Shown: positions 8,427 through 17,018 of the stretch, one piece after another | How the letters are laid out: the number at the start of each line of letters is the position of its first letter | Position numbering within the stretch: position 1 is the stretch's first letter | Assembly: GCA_016715285.1 (NCBI GenBank) | Contig: JADKAO010000001.1 | Location: 496,001-560,000 of the forward strand | Length of the DNA: 64,000 bases | Direction: 5' to 3' | From: Actinomycetales bacterium | Lineage (GTDB): Bacteria > Actinomycetota > Actinomycetes > Actinomycetales > Dermatophilaceae | Notes under the pieces: generated by a model | The model's input: the letters and a program-made list of their open reading frames with translations, nothing else | Told to the model about the DNA's origin: nothing | The model's database searches: none | Position numbers and translations under genes: made by a program

Positions 8427-9794
8427 CTACTCCTGCATGCTCTCGATCAGGCGGTCGACTCGCTCATCAATCGCAGTGAAGGGGTCCTTGCACAAGATCG
8501 TGCGCTGGGTTTGATCGTTGAGTTTGAGATGCACCCAATCGACGCTGAAATCACGCCGATGGGCCTGCGCCACCCGCACGAAGTCCCCCCTGAGTTTGGC
8601 GCGCGTCGTTTGCGGCGGAACGGTTTTGGCGCGGAAAATCGGCAAATCCTCGCACGCACGGGCGACTAGACCGCGACGTTGCATGAGGTAAAAGAGCCCA
8701 CGGCGTCGGTTAATGTCGTGATAGGCGAGGTCGATCTGCAGCAGCCGCGGGTCATCGAGGCTGAGACTGTGGCGCACGGCATACCGGTTGAGCAGTTGCC
8801 ACTTGATGACCCAATCGATCTCGCGCTCGATGGCGCTGAGGTTGTCCGTTTCGATGGCATCCAATGACCTCGTCCACAGGTCGAGCACCCGGGCGTGAGT
8901 GTGATGGACCCACCCCTCGCGATCGGCGGCTTCGCGGACCCGCTTGAGGTATTCGCGCTGCATCGCCAGGGCACCGATGGTACGGCCGTCCGCGAGCCGG
9001 ACGAGGCGTTGCCCGGTCATGTCCTGGCTCATCTCGCGGATCGCTCGAATGGGGTTGTCGAGAGTGAGATCCGTAGCCGACCCACCTGCCTCCAGCATGC
9101 GTAGGACGAGGTCGGTGGCGCCCAACTTGAGCAAGGCTGTCGTCTCAGACATCGAGGAATCCCCGACGATGACATGCAGCCGCCGATATCGCTCGGCGTC
9201 GGCATGTGGCTCATCTCTCGTGTTGATGATCGGCCGGCTCCGCGTTGTGGCGCTGGACAGTCCCTCCCAGATGTGGTCAGCCCGCTGACTGATAGAGAAC
9301 ACGGGTCCGGTTGAGGTGCTCGTCAGTTTGCCTGCGCCAGTGATCAATTGGCGGCTAATGAGGAAGGGGATGAGGCTGCTCGACAGGTTCTCGAACTCCC
9401 CTGAGCGACCGACGAGGTAATTCTCATGCGACCCATAGGAGTTGCCGGCGGAGTCCGTGTTGTTCTTGAAGACGTAGATCTCACCGACAAGACCTTCGTC
9501 CCGGAGGCGCTGCTGGGCCTCTTCGGCCAAGCCTTCCAGTATCCGCTCGCCCGCCTTGTCGTGGGTCACCGCTTCGAGCAAGACGTCGCATTCTGGCGCG
9601 GCATACTCCGGATGCGACCCGACATCCAAATAGAGCCGCGCGCCATTGGACAAGAACACGTTGCTTGATCTGCCCCACGCGACCACCCGACGGAACAGAT
9701 ACCTGGAAACCTCGTCGGGGGTGAGGCGTCTGGACCCTTCGGAAGTGCAGGTCACGCCGAACTCGGTTTCGATGCCGAAGATCCGCCGGTCCAT
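8427..9794 (-). CDS. pafA: Proteasome accessory factor A, Pup-protein ligase
   Basis: Ligates the C-terminal glutamate of Pup to lysines of target proteins, marking them for the proteasome. The 455-residue protein belongs to the carboxylate-amine/glutamine-synthetase-like ligase fold. MDRRIFGIETEFGVTC carries the ATP/Mg-binding glutamates at about residues 9 and 11. GSHPEYAAPEC and KNNTDSAGNSYGSHENYLVGR follow. The absence of a Dop-type loop insertion and the shorter length separate it from Dop at 14.3-15.9 kb. It is divergent from the coiled-coil gene pair, with a gap of about 60 bp. Confidence 0.97.
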   Translation of the reverse strand: MDRRIFGIETEFGVTCTSEGSRRLTPDEVSRYLFRRVVAWGRSSNVFLSNGARLYLDVGSHPEYAAPECDVLLEAVTHDKAGERILEGLAEEAQQRLRDEGLVGEIYVFKNNTDSAGNSYGSHENYLVGRSGEFENLSSSLIPFLISRQLITGAGKLTSTSTGPVFSISQRADHIWEGLSSATTRSRPIINTRDEPHADAERYRRLHVIVGDSSMSETTALLKLGATDLVLRMLEAGGSATDLTLDNPIRAIREMSQDMTGQRLVRLADGRTIGALAMQREYLKRVREAADREGWVHHTHARVLDLWTRSLDAIETDNLSAIEREIDWVIKWQLLNRYAVRHSLSLDDPRLLQIDLAYHDINRRRGLFYLMQRRGLVARACEDLPIFRAKTVPPQTTRAKLRGDFVRVAQAHRRDFSVDWVHLKLNDQTQRTILCKDPFTAIDERVDRLIESMQE

Positions 9795-9851
9795 GGGCTC
9801 ACCATAGGTCAGCGTCCGGTCAGGTGACTCGGTTGGGTGAGATCTGAGATC

Positions 9852-11360
9852 ATGTCGGCCATGTCAGAACAGGGCGCGCCGGGGGCCAAGGAAGCGCTGC
9901 CCTCCGCCGGGCCCGACGTCGGCAATGTCTCGGCTCACGCTCTCGCGATCCTGACTCGCGCACAGACATATGCCGATGCCGCTCGCCAGGAGGCTGACGA
10001 GGCGGTGCTAGCGGCGACGGCGCGAGCCAAGTCCCTCACAGAGGCTGCTGATCGACTCCACGACGAGGCCCTGACTTTGCATGGCGCCGCGCTTCGGGAT
10101 CGCGACCTGGCAGCGAAGGAACTCGCGGCAGCACGCGAGGATTCCGGCGCCATGTTGAACGACGCGGCTGCGCAGGCGGCGCTCGTTGCGGAGGCTGCCG
10201 CACGTCGCGGGGCCGCAGAACTTGCCGAGGCGCACGACGCGGCAACGGCTCTCCTCCAATCGGCCACAGAAGAAGCACTTCGTGTACGCGAGGGAGCGAC
10301 GGCCGAGGCTGCGGCCGAAGCGGAGTCACTGCGGGAAGCCCGAGCGCTGTGCGAGGCGGACATCGCTGCGGAGCGATCGACGGCGACAGCCGAGGTCGCA
10401 GCACTTCGCAGCGCAGTCGAGCGGGCGAACGCAGAGCTTCGGGAAGAGGCGGTCGTAAAAGCCGCGTCCGTGCGCGAGGATGCCGACAGGTACGCCGCAA
10501 CGGTCACCGCCGCGGCGCTCGCCCTCCAGGAGCGCACGGTCTCTGAGACGGCTGCCCTCCGCGCGGACGCAACAGCCCGGAGCCAGGCGGAGCTCGCCAA
10601 GTCCCAAAGGGAGTCACAACGCCTCCTCGCCGAAGCGAACGCTCACCTCACTTGGGCGGAGCAGACGATGCGCAGCATCTTGGACAGTGCGCACACGGAG
10701 GCAGATCAGCTTCGCATTACGACGGCGCGCGACCTGGCTAGTCACGCTCGCCGCCGACGCCAGCAAGTGGAGGCGATCTTGGCGCGGGTCTCCCACCGAG
10801 CGCGCACGCTGCTCGATAAGACGGCACACGAGGCGGAGCGGGTGCGAGGCCAGGCCAGTGCGTTCCTCGATGCCGCCACCATCGACGCCCGGGCGACTGC
10901 CACTGCGGCGCAGCGGGAGGCCGACCGTCTCGTGGCGGAGGCGCAGGCAGCGGCGGAGGTGATTCACGAGCGAGCAGCAGCCCGACTTCGTGATGCCGAG
11001 ACTGGCGCTCGGATTATCCGCGAACGCACGGCTGCCGACGTGGAGCAACTCCATCGGGACGCACACGAGGACCGTCGGTCCGCCCGTGCTGAGTTGGTGT
11101 CGACCCTGGCCGAGGCTCGCGCCGAAGCAGATCGGCTCCGTGCCGAAGGTCGCGGGGCCGTCGAGTCTGCCCGAGCTGAAGTCTCGGCCCTCAGCCGTCG
11201 GCGCGATGACATCACGGCACAACTAGCCCACCTCTCTGGCGTGATTGAGGCGCTCGCCGTTGCTGGTCCGAGTTCGGATCGTGGCGCAACCGCTGTCAGC
11301 CCTGACCACGACACCCACCCAGACTGCCACCCCGTACCTACCTCGATGGGACAACCATGA
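9852..11360 (+). CDS. Long alanine-rich coiled-coil protein of unknown function
   Basis: About 500 residues, dominated by Ala, Glu, Arg and Asp in an uninterrupted heptad-like pattern from about residue 35 to 470, so almost the whole protein should be a rod-like coiled coil. There is no signal peptide, membrane helix or catalytic motif. The style resembles Streptomyces cytoskeletal proteins such as FilP/Scy and related DivIVA-associated proteins, but I cannot name an orthologue. The start is uncertain among GTG 9837, ATG 9852 and ATG 9861, as the ribosome site is weak. The stop overlaps the next gene (ATGA), so the pair is an operon. It is divergent from pafA and has only one degenerate copy of the dispersed decamer (core near 9969). 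Confidence 0.85.
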   Translation: MSAMSEQGAPGAKEALPSAGPDVGNVSAHALAILTRAQTYADAARQEADEAVLAATARAKSLTEAADRLHDEALTLHGAALRDRDLAAKELAAAREDSGAMLNDAAAQAALVAEAAARRGAAELAEAHDAATALLQSATEEALRVREGATAEAAAEAESLREARALCEADIAAERSTATAEVAALRSAVERANAELREEAVVKAASVREDADRYAATVTAAALALQERTVSETAALRADATARSQAELAKSQRESQRLLAEANAHLTWAEQTMRSILDSAHTEADQLRITTARDLASHARRRRQQVEAILARVSHRARTLLDKTAHEAERVRGQASAFLDAATIDARATATAAQREADRLVAEAQAAAEVIHERAAARLRDAETGARIIRERTAADVEQLHRDAHEDRRSARAELVSTLAEARAEADRLRAEGRGAVESARAEVSALSRRRDDITAQLAHLSGVIEALAVAGPSSDRGATAVSPDHDTHPDCHPVPTSMGQP

Positions 11361-12418
11361 CTGACTCAACACCTTTTCGTAGCGTGCTTCGCGGCTACGA
11401 CCCGATCCAAGTTGATCAGGTCTTGCACGAGCTGCGGATGGCCATCGACGCTGCCCGACAAGAGGCAGCTGAACGCACCGTTGAGGTGAGCAAGCTCGGG
11501 GCGCTTCACGAAGAGCTCCGGCAGCATGTCGCGATTCGCGACAGCGAAATCAGTGCACTCCACGATGCCCAACGTCGAGCATCGGCACCAACGTTCGCGG
11601 ACCTGGGCGAGCGGATCGGGTCAATCCTCGCGTTGGCCGACCAAGAAGCCACCGAAATGCGGTCCGCTGCCGAGCAGGCCGCACTGGCGAGCCATCAAGC
11701 CGCCGAAGCATCGGCTGCCGAAGCACATGCCTCAGCAGACCGCTATGCCACCGACATCCGTTCCAAGGCCGACGCCGATGCTGCGAGAATCCTTGAAGAC
11801 GCGCGGACCAAAGCCGACGACATCCTCGATGCCGCCGACCGCGAAGCTTCCGCTCGGCGCGAGGAGGCCGAGGCGGTATACGAGAGCCAGCGAGCCAAGG
11901 CAGCCGCAGCAGCCGCAGATTTCGAAACTACTCTGGCGACGCGCCGCGAGAAGGCGGCGCAGGAATTCTCCTCACAGTTGGCCCAGCACGAGGCCAATCT
12001 GGCGGCGATCCAGGAGCGCTCGAGTCAACTTGCTGCCGAAAGCCACGCCGCCCACGAGAACGCCCGGGCGGAGGCGAATGCTCTCCTCGAGCGTGCCCGC
12101 AGCGAAGCCGCAGCCATGGTGGCCGCCGCACGCGAGCAAGCTGACCGCATCAAGCGGGACTCCGATCGTGAGCTGGCAGCGGCGACCGCGCGCCGCGACA
12201 GCATCACCGCTCAGCTCACGAACGTTCGACAGATGCTGGCCACGCTGGGCGGTGGCGTCATGGTCAACCCGCTGCCCGACGCGGACCCAGCCCCGATGAC
12301 GACGAAGGTTGAAGCGGAGGACGTGGACGTGGAGGACTCAACCGACCCCGAAACGGCGGCCGCTGAGGATGGGATCGACGCCATGGCCGGAAGCGCAGAC
12401 AGGATCGTCACACGGTGA
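11357..12418 (+). CDS. DivIVA-like coiled-coil protein
   Basis: 353 residues. The N-terminus FRSVLRGYDPIQVDQVLHEL (about residues 6-25) matches the DivIVA/Wag31 signature: a GY motif followed by VDxFL-type hydrophobics that bind curved membranes or dimerise. The rest, to about residue 305, is alanine/glutamate-rich coiled coil, ending in an acidic tail (residues 310-345). True DivIVA has a separate gene near ftsZ, so this is more likely a polarity or cytoskeleton paralogue. It is translationally coupled to the preceding coiled-coil gene, implying a shared complex. It converges on prcA with a gap of about 30 bp. Function unproven. Confidence 0.85.
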   Translation: MTDSTPFRSVLRGYDPIQVDQVLHELRMAIDAARQEAAERTVEVSKLGALHEELRQHVAIRDSEISALHDAQRRASAPTFADLGERIGSILALADQEATEMRSAAEQAALASHQAAEASAAEAHASADRYATDIRSKADADAARILEDARTKADDILDAADREASARREEAEAVYESQRAKAAAAAADFETTLATRREKAAQEFSSQLAQHEANLAAIQERSSQLAAESHAAHENARAEANALLERARSEAAAMVAAAREQADRIKRDSDRELAAATARRDSITAQLTNVRQMLATLGGGVMVNPLPDADPAPMTTKVEAEDVDVEDSTDPETAAAEDGIDAMAGSADRIVTR

Positions 12419-12449
12419 TGGCATAACGCCCCGGAGTTGACCGCCCGCC

Positions 12450-13274
12450 TCAGACCTTCTTGTCGCTGGGCGGCGGCACCTGGGGGTCTGCCTCGACGAC
12501 GGCTTCACTCGTGACCCCGGACAGGATGTCCGGGTGCCCGGGTATGCCGTCGTCTGCCTCTGGTGCGTGCGCGGTGGGGCTGTCGGCGTTGAGCAGGTCC
12601 GCAAGCAGCGGACCGACAATCCGCCGGAAGGTGCGGCGTGGGCGCTGCCGATCCAGGACAGCGACTTCGAGTTGCGTGGGCAGGAGTCGGCGGGGTTCGC
12701 CTCCCGCGGGGTCGACCGCGAGCGTGCCCACCGCGAGCGCGAGCGCATCGGCGAGGCTCAGGCCAGGCTTCCAGCTGCCGCGGAGTCGCTCCTCAGCCTG
12801 TGAGCTCGCTCCGCCCATCACCATGAAGCCATGCTGGTCTGACACCGAACCGTCATACGTCAGGCGGTAGATCTGGTCTTGCTCTGCCGTCCGCCCCACC
12901 TCAGCGACGCACAACTCGATTTCATACGGCTTGGGTTCCTGCGTAAAGACGGTGCCGAGCGTTTGGGCGTAGGCGTTGGCCAGTCCTCGGGCGGTAACAT
13001 CCCGGCGGTCGTACGAATAGCCGCGCAAATCGGCATACCGAATGCCGGCGACGCGGAGGTTTTCGAACTCGTAATACATCCCGACTGCGGCAAACGCGAT
13101 GCGGTCGTAGATCTCCGAGATCTTGCGCAGGCTCTGTGGGTTTTCCGCGACGAACACGATGCCACGGTCGTATTGCATGACGACGACCGACCTACCCCGC
13201 GCAATGCCCTTGCGCGCATAGTCGGCCTTGTCCTTCATCAACTGCTCGGGCGACACGTAGAACGGCATACTCAT
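12450..13274 (-). CDS. prcA: 20S proteasome alpha subunit
   Basis: Forms the outer heptameric rings and the gate of the actinobacterial 20S proteasome. The 274-residue product starts MSMPFYVSPEQLMKDKADYA, the gating N-terminus, followed by the ARGRSVVVMQYDRGIVFVAEN strand. It has no N-terminal threonine, as expected for alpha subunits. A polar C-terminal tail of about 40 residues (rich in Asp, Pro, Ala) extends beyond the core fold. It is the last gene of the pup-prcB-prcA unit, and its ATG overlaps the prcB stop (ATGA). Confidence 0.97.
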   Translation of the reverse strand: MSMPFYVSPEQLMKDKADYARKGIARGRSVVVMQYDRGIVFVAENPQSLRKISEIYDRIAFAAVGMYYEFENLRVAGIRYADLRGYSYDRRDVTARGLANAYAQTLGTVFTQEPKPYEIELCVAEVGRTAEQDQIYRLTYDGSVSDQHGFMVMGGASSQAEERLRGSWKPGLSLADALALAVGTLAVDPAGGEPRRLLPTQLEVAVLDRQRPRRTFRRIVGPLLADLLNADSPTAHAPEADDGIPGHPDILSGVTSEAVVEADPQVPPPSDKKV

Positions 13275-14098
13275 CGGGCACCCCCGGGGTTGATGCGACG
13301 AGCGGCGACGAGCGCCTCAACCGCCTCAGCGAGGACGTCGTCCGGGAGGAAGCGCACTCCCTCCACATCGACAACGGCCACCGCAGGCCAGATCCTGCGC
13401 CCGACGTCCGGGCCGCCTGTCGCCGAATCGTCGTCGGCCGCGTCGTAGAGCGCTTCGAGACAGGCCGCAACCGCCGCTTCCTGCGTCATGTCCGGGTGCC
13501 AGGTCTTCTTGAGCGATCCCCGCGCAAAGACGGCGCCGGACCCAATGCTGTGGTGGTCGTGCTCGTGATAGCAGCCGCCAGTCACGTCATACGAGTAGAT
13601 CCGGCCGCGCCGGTCATCGAGATCAAACCCTGCAAAAATCGGCACGACGCTCAGGCCTTGCATTGCCATGCCGAGGTTGCCGCGGATCATCGTGGCGAGG
13701 CGGTTGGCTTTGCCTTCGATTGACATGATCGCCCCTTCGATCTTCTCGTAGTGCTCGAGCTCCACTTGATAGAGGCGCACCACTTCGATCGCGAGACCAG
13801 CCGTGCCCGCGATGCCCACGACGGAGTACTCGTCCGCGGCAAAGACCTTGTCGATGACTCGGCTGGCGATGACATTGCCCATCGTGGCGCGCCGGTCGCC
13901 TGCCATCACGACTCCCCGAGCGCATTCGGCCGCGACGATCGTCGTGCCGTGCGGGGTCTCCACGGTCAGGCCTCCGGGCAGGGGGCGGGCTCCCGGCAGC
14001 AGGTCGGGCTCGACACCCGCGACGAAGTCGAGGAAGGAGGAACTGCCCGGCTGGAGGTATGCCGTGGGGAGCCGACCATCGCGGGCGTTGCCGCTCAC
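13271..14098 (-). CDS. prcB: 20S proteasome beta subunit, catalytic
   Basis: Catalytic subunit of the proteasome, 275 residues with a propeptide. The sequence HGTTIVAAECARGVVMAGDRR places the nucleophile at about Thr52 after autocleavage behind Gly51. The conserved Asp and Lys of the Ntn-hydrolase site lie in GDRRATMGN and the downstream strand. The propeptide of about 51 residues is of normal length for the group. The GTG start (14098) overlaps the pup stop as GTGA, so Pup and PrcB are translationally coupled. Confidence 0.97.
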   Translation of the reverse strand: MSGNARDGRLPTAYLQPGSSSFLDFVAGVEPDLLPGARPLPGGLTVETPHGTTIVAAECARGVVMAGDRRATMGNVIASRVIDKVFAADEYSVVGIAGTAGLAIEVVRLYQVELEHYEKIEGAIMSIEGKANRLATMIRGNLGMAMQGLSVVPIFAGFDLDDRRGRIYSYDVTGGCYHEHDHHSIGSGAVFARGSLKKTWHPDMTQEAAVAACLEALYDAADDDSATGGPDVGRRIWPAVAVVDVEGVRFLPDDVLAEAVEALVAARRINPGGAR

Positions 14099-14289
14099 TG
14101 GCCGCCCTTCTGGACAAAACTGCGGACGAACTCTTCGGCGTTGCTCTCAAGGACCTCGTCGATCTCGTCGAGGACTGAGTCAAGATCAGCTGCCGACACC
14201 TGGGAGGCGGCTGCGGGAGGTGTCAGAGGAGGGGGTAGCTCCGGGTCAGCCTCGCGGCGTTGTGGTCGACCGTGTTCCTGGCTGGCCAT
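14095..14289 (-). CDS. pup: Prokaryotic ubiquitin-like protein Pup
   Basis: 64-residue intrinsically disordered tag. It starts MASQEHGRPQRREAD, continues with a coiled-coil-forming helix LDSVLDEIDEVLESNAEEFVRSF (residues about 36-58) that docks on Mpa, and ends in GGQ. The C-terminal Gln must be deamidated to Glu by Dop before PafA can ligate it, consistent with the dop gene next door. The ATG at 14289 has a good upstream purine-rich site (ggaggga). The longer upstream frame is not used by the family. Confidence 0.97.
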   Translation of the reverse strand: MASQEHGRPQRREADPELPPPLTPPAAASQVSAADLDSVLDEIDEVLESNAEEFVRSFVQKGGQ

Positions 14290-14344
14290 CGTTCCCTCCA
14301 CGTGCATCCGAGCGCCGGCCCGGCGCGGGACGGCATACCCCAAC

Positions 14345-15883
14345 CTAGTCCGCCTCGGGAAGGAGGTCACGTAGCAGCGTGGTCACGTCCGGGCTACGGT
14401 CGATGACGTGCCCGATGTGGGCTCGGGTCGCGCGCAGGGGTTCCTGAAGGGCGAGGCGCTGGAGGGCGCGTTGGCCCGGCACATCGAAGACGATCGAATC
14501 CCACGATGCCGACACCACGTGGTGCGGGAAGCGCCGGACGCACTCGCCGCGGAACCAGGCCCGCGTGTCCTCGGGTGGCGAGGTCACCGCCGCCTGGACC
14601 GCAGCGTCGTCGACGAGATCCTCGATGAGGCCACGCGATCGCAGCCGTTGGAAGACATTCTTGGCGGGCCGCAAGTCGGTCCACTGGATGTCGATTGCCG
14701 AGAGCCGAGGTTCACCCCACGCCAGCCCGTCCCGCGACCGCAGCCCCTCCAATACGCCGTGCTTCGCCACCCAATCGACCTCGCGCGCGCATTGGCTGGG
14801 GTTGGTGCCGAGCCTGGTCATAACTGACTCCCACCTGGTCATAACCTCGTCGGTGGCTACCGCCACCGCGGGATCGGCCATGGTCTCAGCGCCTTCGCCC
14901 GCGAGGAAAGCCCGGGAGGCTTCGTAGTAGGCCCACAGGAGGTCCAATGCGGTGAGCCGCCGACCGTCACGCAACTCCACCGTGGCTCGCAGGGAGGGGT
15001 CGTGGGACACCGCGTGCATGGCGCGCACGGGGTCAGCGAGCGTGAGTCCGGTTGGGGTCGACCCAGCCTCGATGAGCGTCAACACCATCGCGGTGGTACC
15101 GAGCTTGAGCAGATTGGTCACGTCACTCTGATTGGCATCACCGACGATGACGTGGAGCCGACGGTAGGTGTCGGGCGTCGCGTGGGGCTCGTCGCGAGTG
15201 TTGATGATCGGTCGTTTGATCGTGGTTTCGAGCCCGACCTCGGCCTCGAAGAAGTCTGCTCGCTGGGCGATTTGGAACCCCGGGGTGCGCGAGTCCTGAC
15301 CGATGCCCACTCGTCCTGCGCCGCAGAGCACCTGCCGCGCCACGAAGAACGGTGTCAATCCACGGACGATCTGCGCGAAGTCCAGGTCGCGCCGCATCAG
15401 GTAGTTCTCATGCGTTCCGTAGGACGCGCCTTTGCCGTCGGTGTTGTTCTTGTAGAGGGTGACCGTCGGCCGCGCTGGGTCGGGATTGAGCAGGGCGGCT
15501 GCGCGGCGCATGATTTCGTCGCCGGCACGATCCCAAATGATCGCATCGCGCGGGTTGGTCACCTCAGGACCGGAGTACTCCGGGTGCGCGTGGTCGACGT
15601 AAAAGCGCGCGCCATTGGTCAAAACGACGTTGGCGAGCGTCGGGTCGTCGACGTCAGTGAGCTGACTCGGGTCGGCATAGGCGCGGCCCAGCTCCCACCC
15701 CCGGGCATCGCGCAGCGGAGCTTCCGTGGTGTAGTCCCAGCCGCCGCGCCCGACGACGAGGCCATTTGCCCGCGCGTATGCCGTGATGACCTGGCCCGAT
15801 AGGAACATCGGGTTCGCGCTCGGATCGCCCGGCGCGCTGATGCCGTATTCGGTCTCGATCCCCATCACCCGGCATACGGTCAT
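14345..15883 (-). CDS. dop: Pup deamidase/depupylase Dop
   Basis: Converts Pup-Gln to Pup-Glu and removes Pup from substrates. The 512-residue protein is homologous to PafA (MTVCRVMGIETEYGISAPGD, then KNNTDGKGASYGTHENYLM) but is longer, as Dop should be, with the extra Dop loop after GIETEYG (about residues 40-60). It opens the dop-pup-prcB-prcA block. The 55-bp gap to pup contains one full dispersed decamer near 14331. The ATG at 15883 gives the canonical N-terminus. Confidence 0.96.
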   Translation of the reverse strand: MTVCRVMGIETEYGISAPGDPSANPMFLSGQVITAYARANGLVVGRGGWDYTTEAPLRDARGWELGRAYADPSQLTDVDDPTLANVVLTNGARFYVDHAHPEYSGPEVTNPRDAIIWDRAGDEIMRRAAALLNPDPARPTVTLYKNNTDGKGASYGTHENYLMRRDLDFAQIVRGLTPFFVARQVLCGAGRVGIGQDSRTPGFQIAQRADFFEAEVGLETTIKRPIINTRDEPHATPDTYRRLHVIVGDANQSDVTNLLKLGTTAMVLTLIEAGSTPTGLTLADPVRAMHAVSHDPSLRATVELRDGRRLTALDLLWAYYEASRAFLAGEGAETMADPAVAVATDEVMTRWESVMTRLGTNPSQCAREVDWVAKHGVLEGLRSRDGLAWGEPRLSAIDIQWTDLRPAKNVFQRLRSRGLIEDLVDDAAVQAAVTSPPEDTRAWFRGECVRRFPHHVVSASWDSIVFDVPGQRALQRLALQEPLRATRAHIGHVIDRSPDVTTLLRDLLPEAD

Positions 15884-15939
15884 GGCACCAGCCTAAGTCG
15901 GTGGTTCCAGCGCGCCGCGTCCCGGGGCAGACTTGGCCC

Positions 15940-16899
15940 ATGTCTCGTATGCCGTGGCGCACCCGCGCCCTCGCAGCCGCCCTCGACAGTCGGTTCGTTC
16001 CGTCGATTGAGACGATGACGGTCGAGGAGATCCAGCGGGTTCGGGGTCGCGCATTCCCGCAGCGGGCCCCGGTGACTTGGGTGTTAGGGCGGATGCCGGC
16101 CGGGGTGATGATTTCGACGACCTGGGCGCCCATGCGTGCTGGCGATCGCCGTCAGGTGCGCGTCTACCGACCCACGGCGCGCGGGCCCCTGCCGGTGATC
16201 GTGTATTTCCACGGGGGCGGGTTCGTGCTCGGAAGTCCCAGCCAATGCGACCCGCTGTGTGCACACCTCGCTGCGGAGATCGGGGCACTCGTGGTCTCGG
16301 TCGACTACCGGCTGGCCCCTGAGCACCCGGCTCCGGCGGGCATCAATGATTGCATTGACGCCGTGCGGTGGCTGGGTCAAAGTGCGTCCGAGCTGGGTGG
16401 CGACCCCGGCCGGATGGCCGTGTGCGGGGACAGCGCTGGGGGCAATCTCTCCGCCCTTGTGGCGATCGAGCTGCGAGACGGCGGCGGGCCGGCGCTGCGT
16501 CATCAGGCGCTGATTTACCCGGCGACCGACCTCACCCAGTCGTTCCCGTCGATCCGCGAACACGCCGACGCGCCCATCCTCGACAAGCCGGCCCTGGATG
16601 CCTATCTCGCGCACTACCTGCGCGGCAGTGAGCTGACGGCCGGGGACCCGCGGATCTCCCCATACTTCGTTGACGACCTCTCCGGCTTGCCACCAGCGCT
16701 CATCCAAACCGCCGACCTCGACCCGTTGCGTGACGAAGGGCAGGCGTATGCCGTGCGCCTCGCCAAGGCCGGCGTGGCCGTGCGCGCCACGAACTACTTG
16801 GGCGCGGTCCATGGCTTCATGAGCTTCCCCGGAGCGACCGTGGTGGGTCCGCAGGCACGCCTCGAACTTGTCACTGAGCTCCGCACGCACCTGATGTGA
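15940..16899 (+). CDS. Alpha/beta hydrolase, HSL-type esterase/lipase
   Basis: 319-residue serine hydrolase of the hormone-sensitive-lipase family. It shows the oxyanion motif FHGGGFVLGSP (about residues 90-100), the YRLAPEHPAPAG block, nucleophile GDSAGGN (Ser about 165), an aspartate in DLDPLRDEG (about 260) and the histidine in AVHGFMSFPG (about 291). No signal peptide. The ATG at 15940 is preferred over an open GTG at 15901. It runs divergently from dop with about 57 bp between them. Substrate unknown; the family takes short acyl esters. Confidence 0.9.
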   Translation: MSRMPWRTRALAAALDSRFVPSIETMTVEEIQRVRGRAFPQRAPVTWVLGRMPAGVMISTTWAPMRAGDRRQVRVYRPTARGPLPVIVYFHGGGFVLGSPSQCDPLCAHLAAEIGALVVSVDYRLAPEHPAPAGINDCIDAVRWLGQSASELGGDPGRMAVCGDSAGGNLSALVAIELRDGGGPALRHQALIYPATDLTQSFPSIREHADAPILDKPALDAYLAHYLRGSELTAGDPRISPYFVDDLSGLPPALIQTADLDPLRDEGQAYAVRLAKAGVAVRATNYLGAVHGFMSFPGATVVGPQARLELVTELRTHLM

Positions 16900-17018
16900 T
16901 GTCTGCCGCTGCCGGCACGGCGTTCTCATCGGCTGGCGAGTCGCTGGTTTAGGGTTGCTTTGCTGCTCCTGCTCCGGCTCCTGCTGCTGGACCAGAGACC
17001 CTCACCGAGAGGCACCAC
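16900..17018. other. Intergenic stretch between esterase and PRPP synthase genes
   Basis: 119 bp with no gene. Contains an imperfect run of gctcctgct-type triplets near 16963-16990 and a purine-rich site (ccgagaggc) just before the GTG start at 17019. I see no clear hairpin terminator. Confidence 0.5.

Noticed and set aside
10036..12299. Long alternative-frame open frames within the coiled-coil genes
   Set aside because: High GC and few stops make shadow frames; their sequences are Arg/Pro/Ser-rich and lack motifs, while the chosen frames have heptads and a DivIVA-like start.
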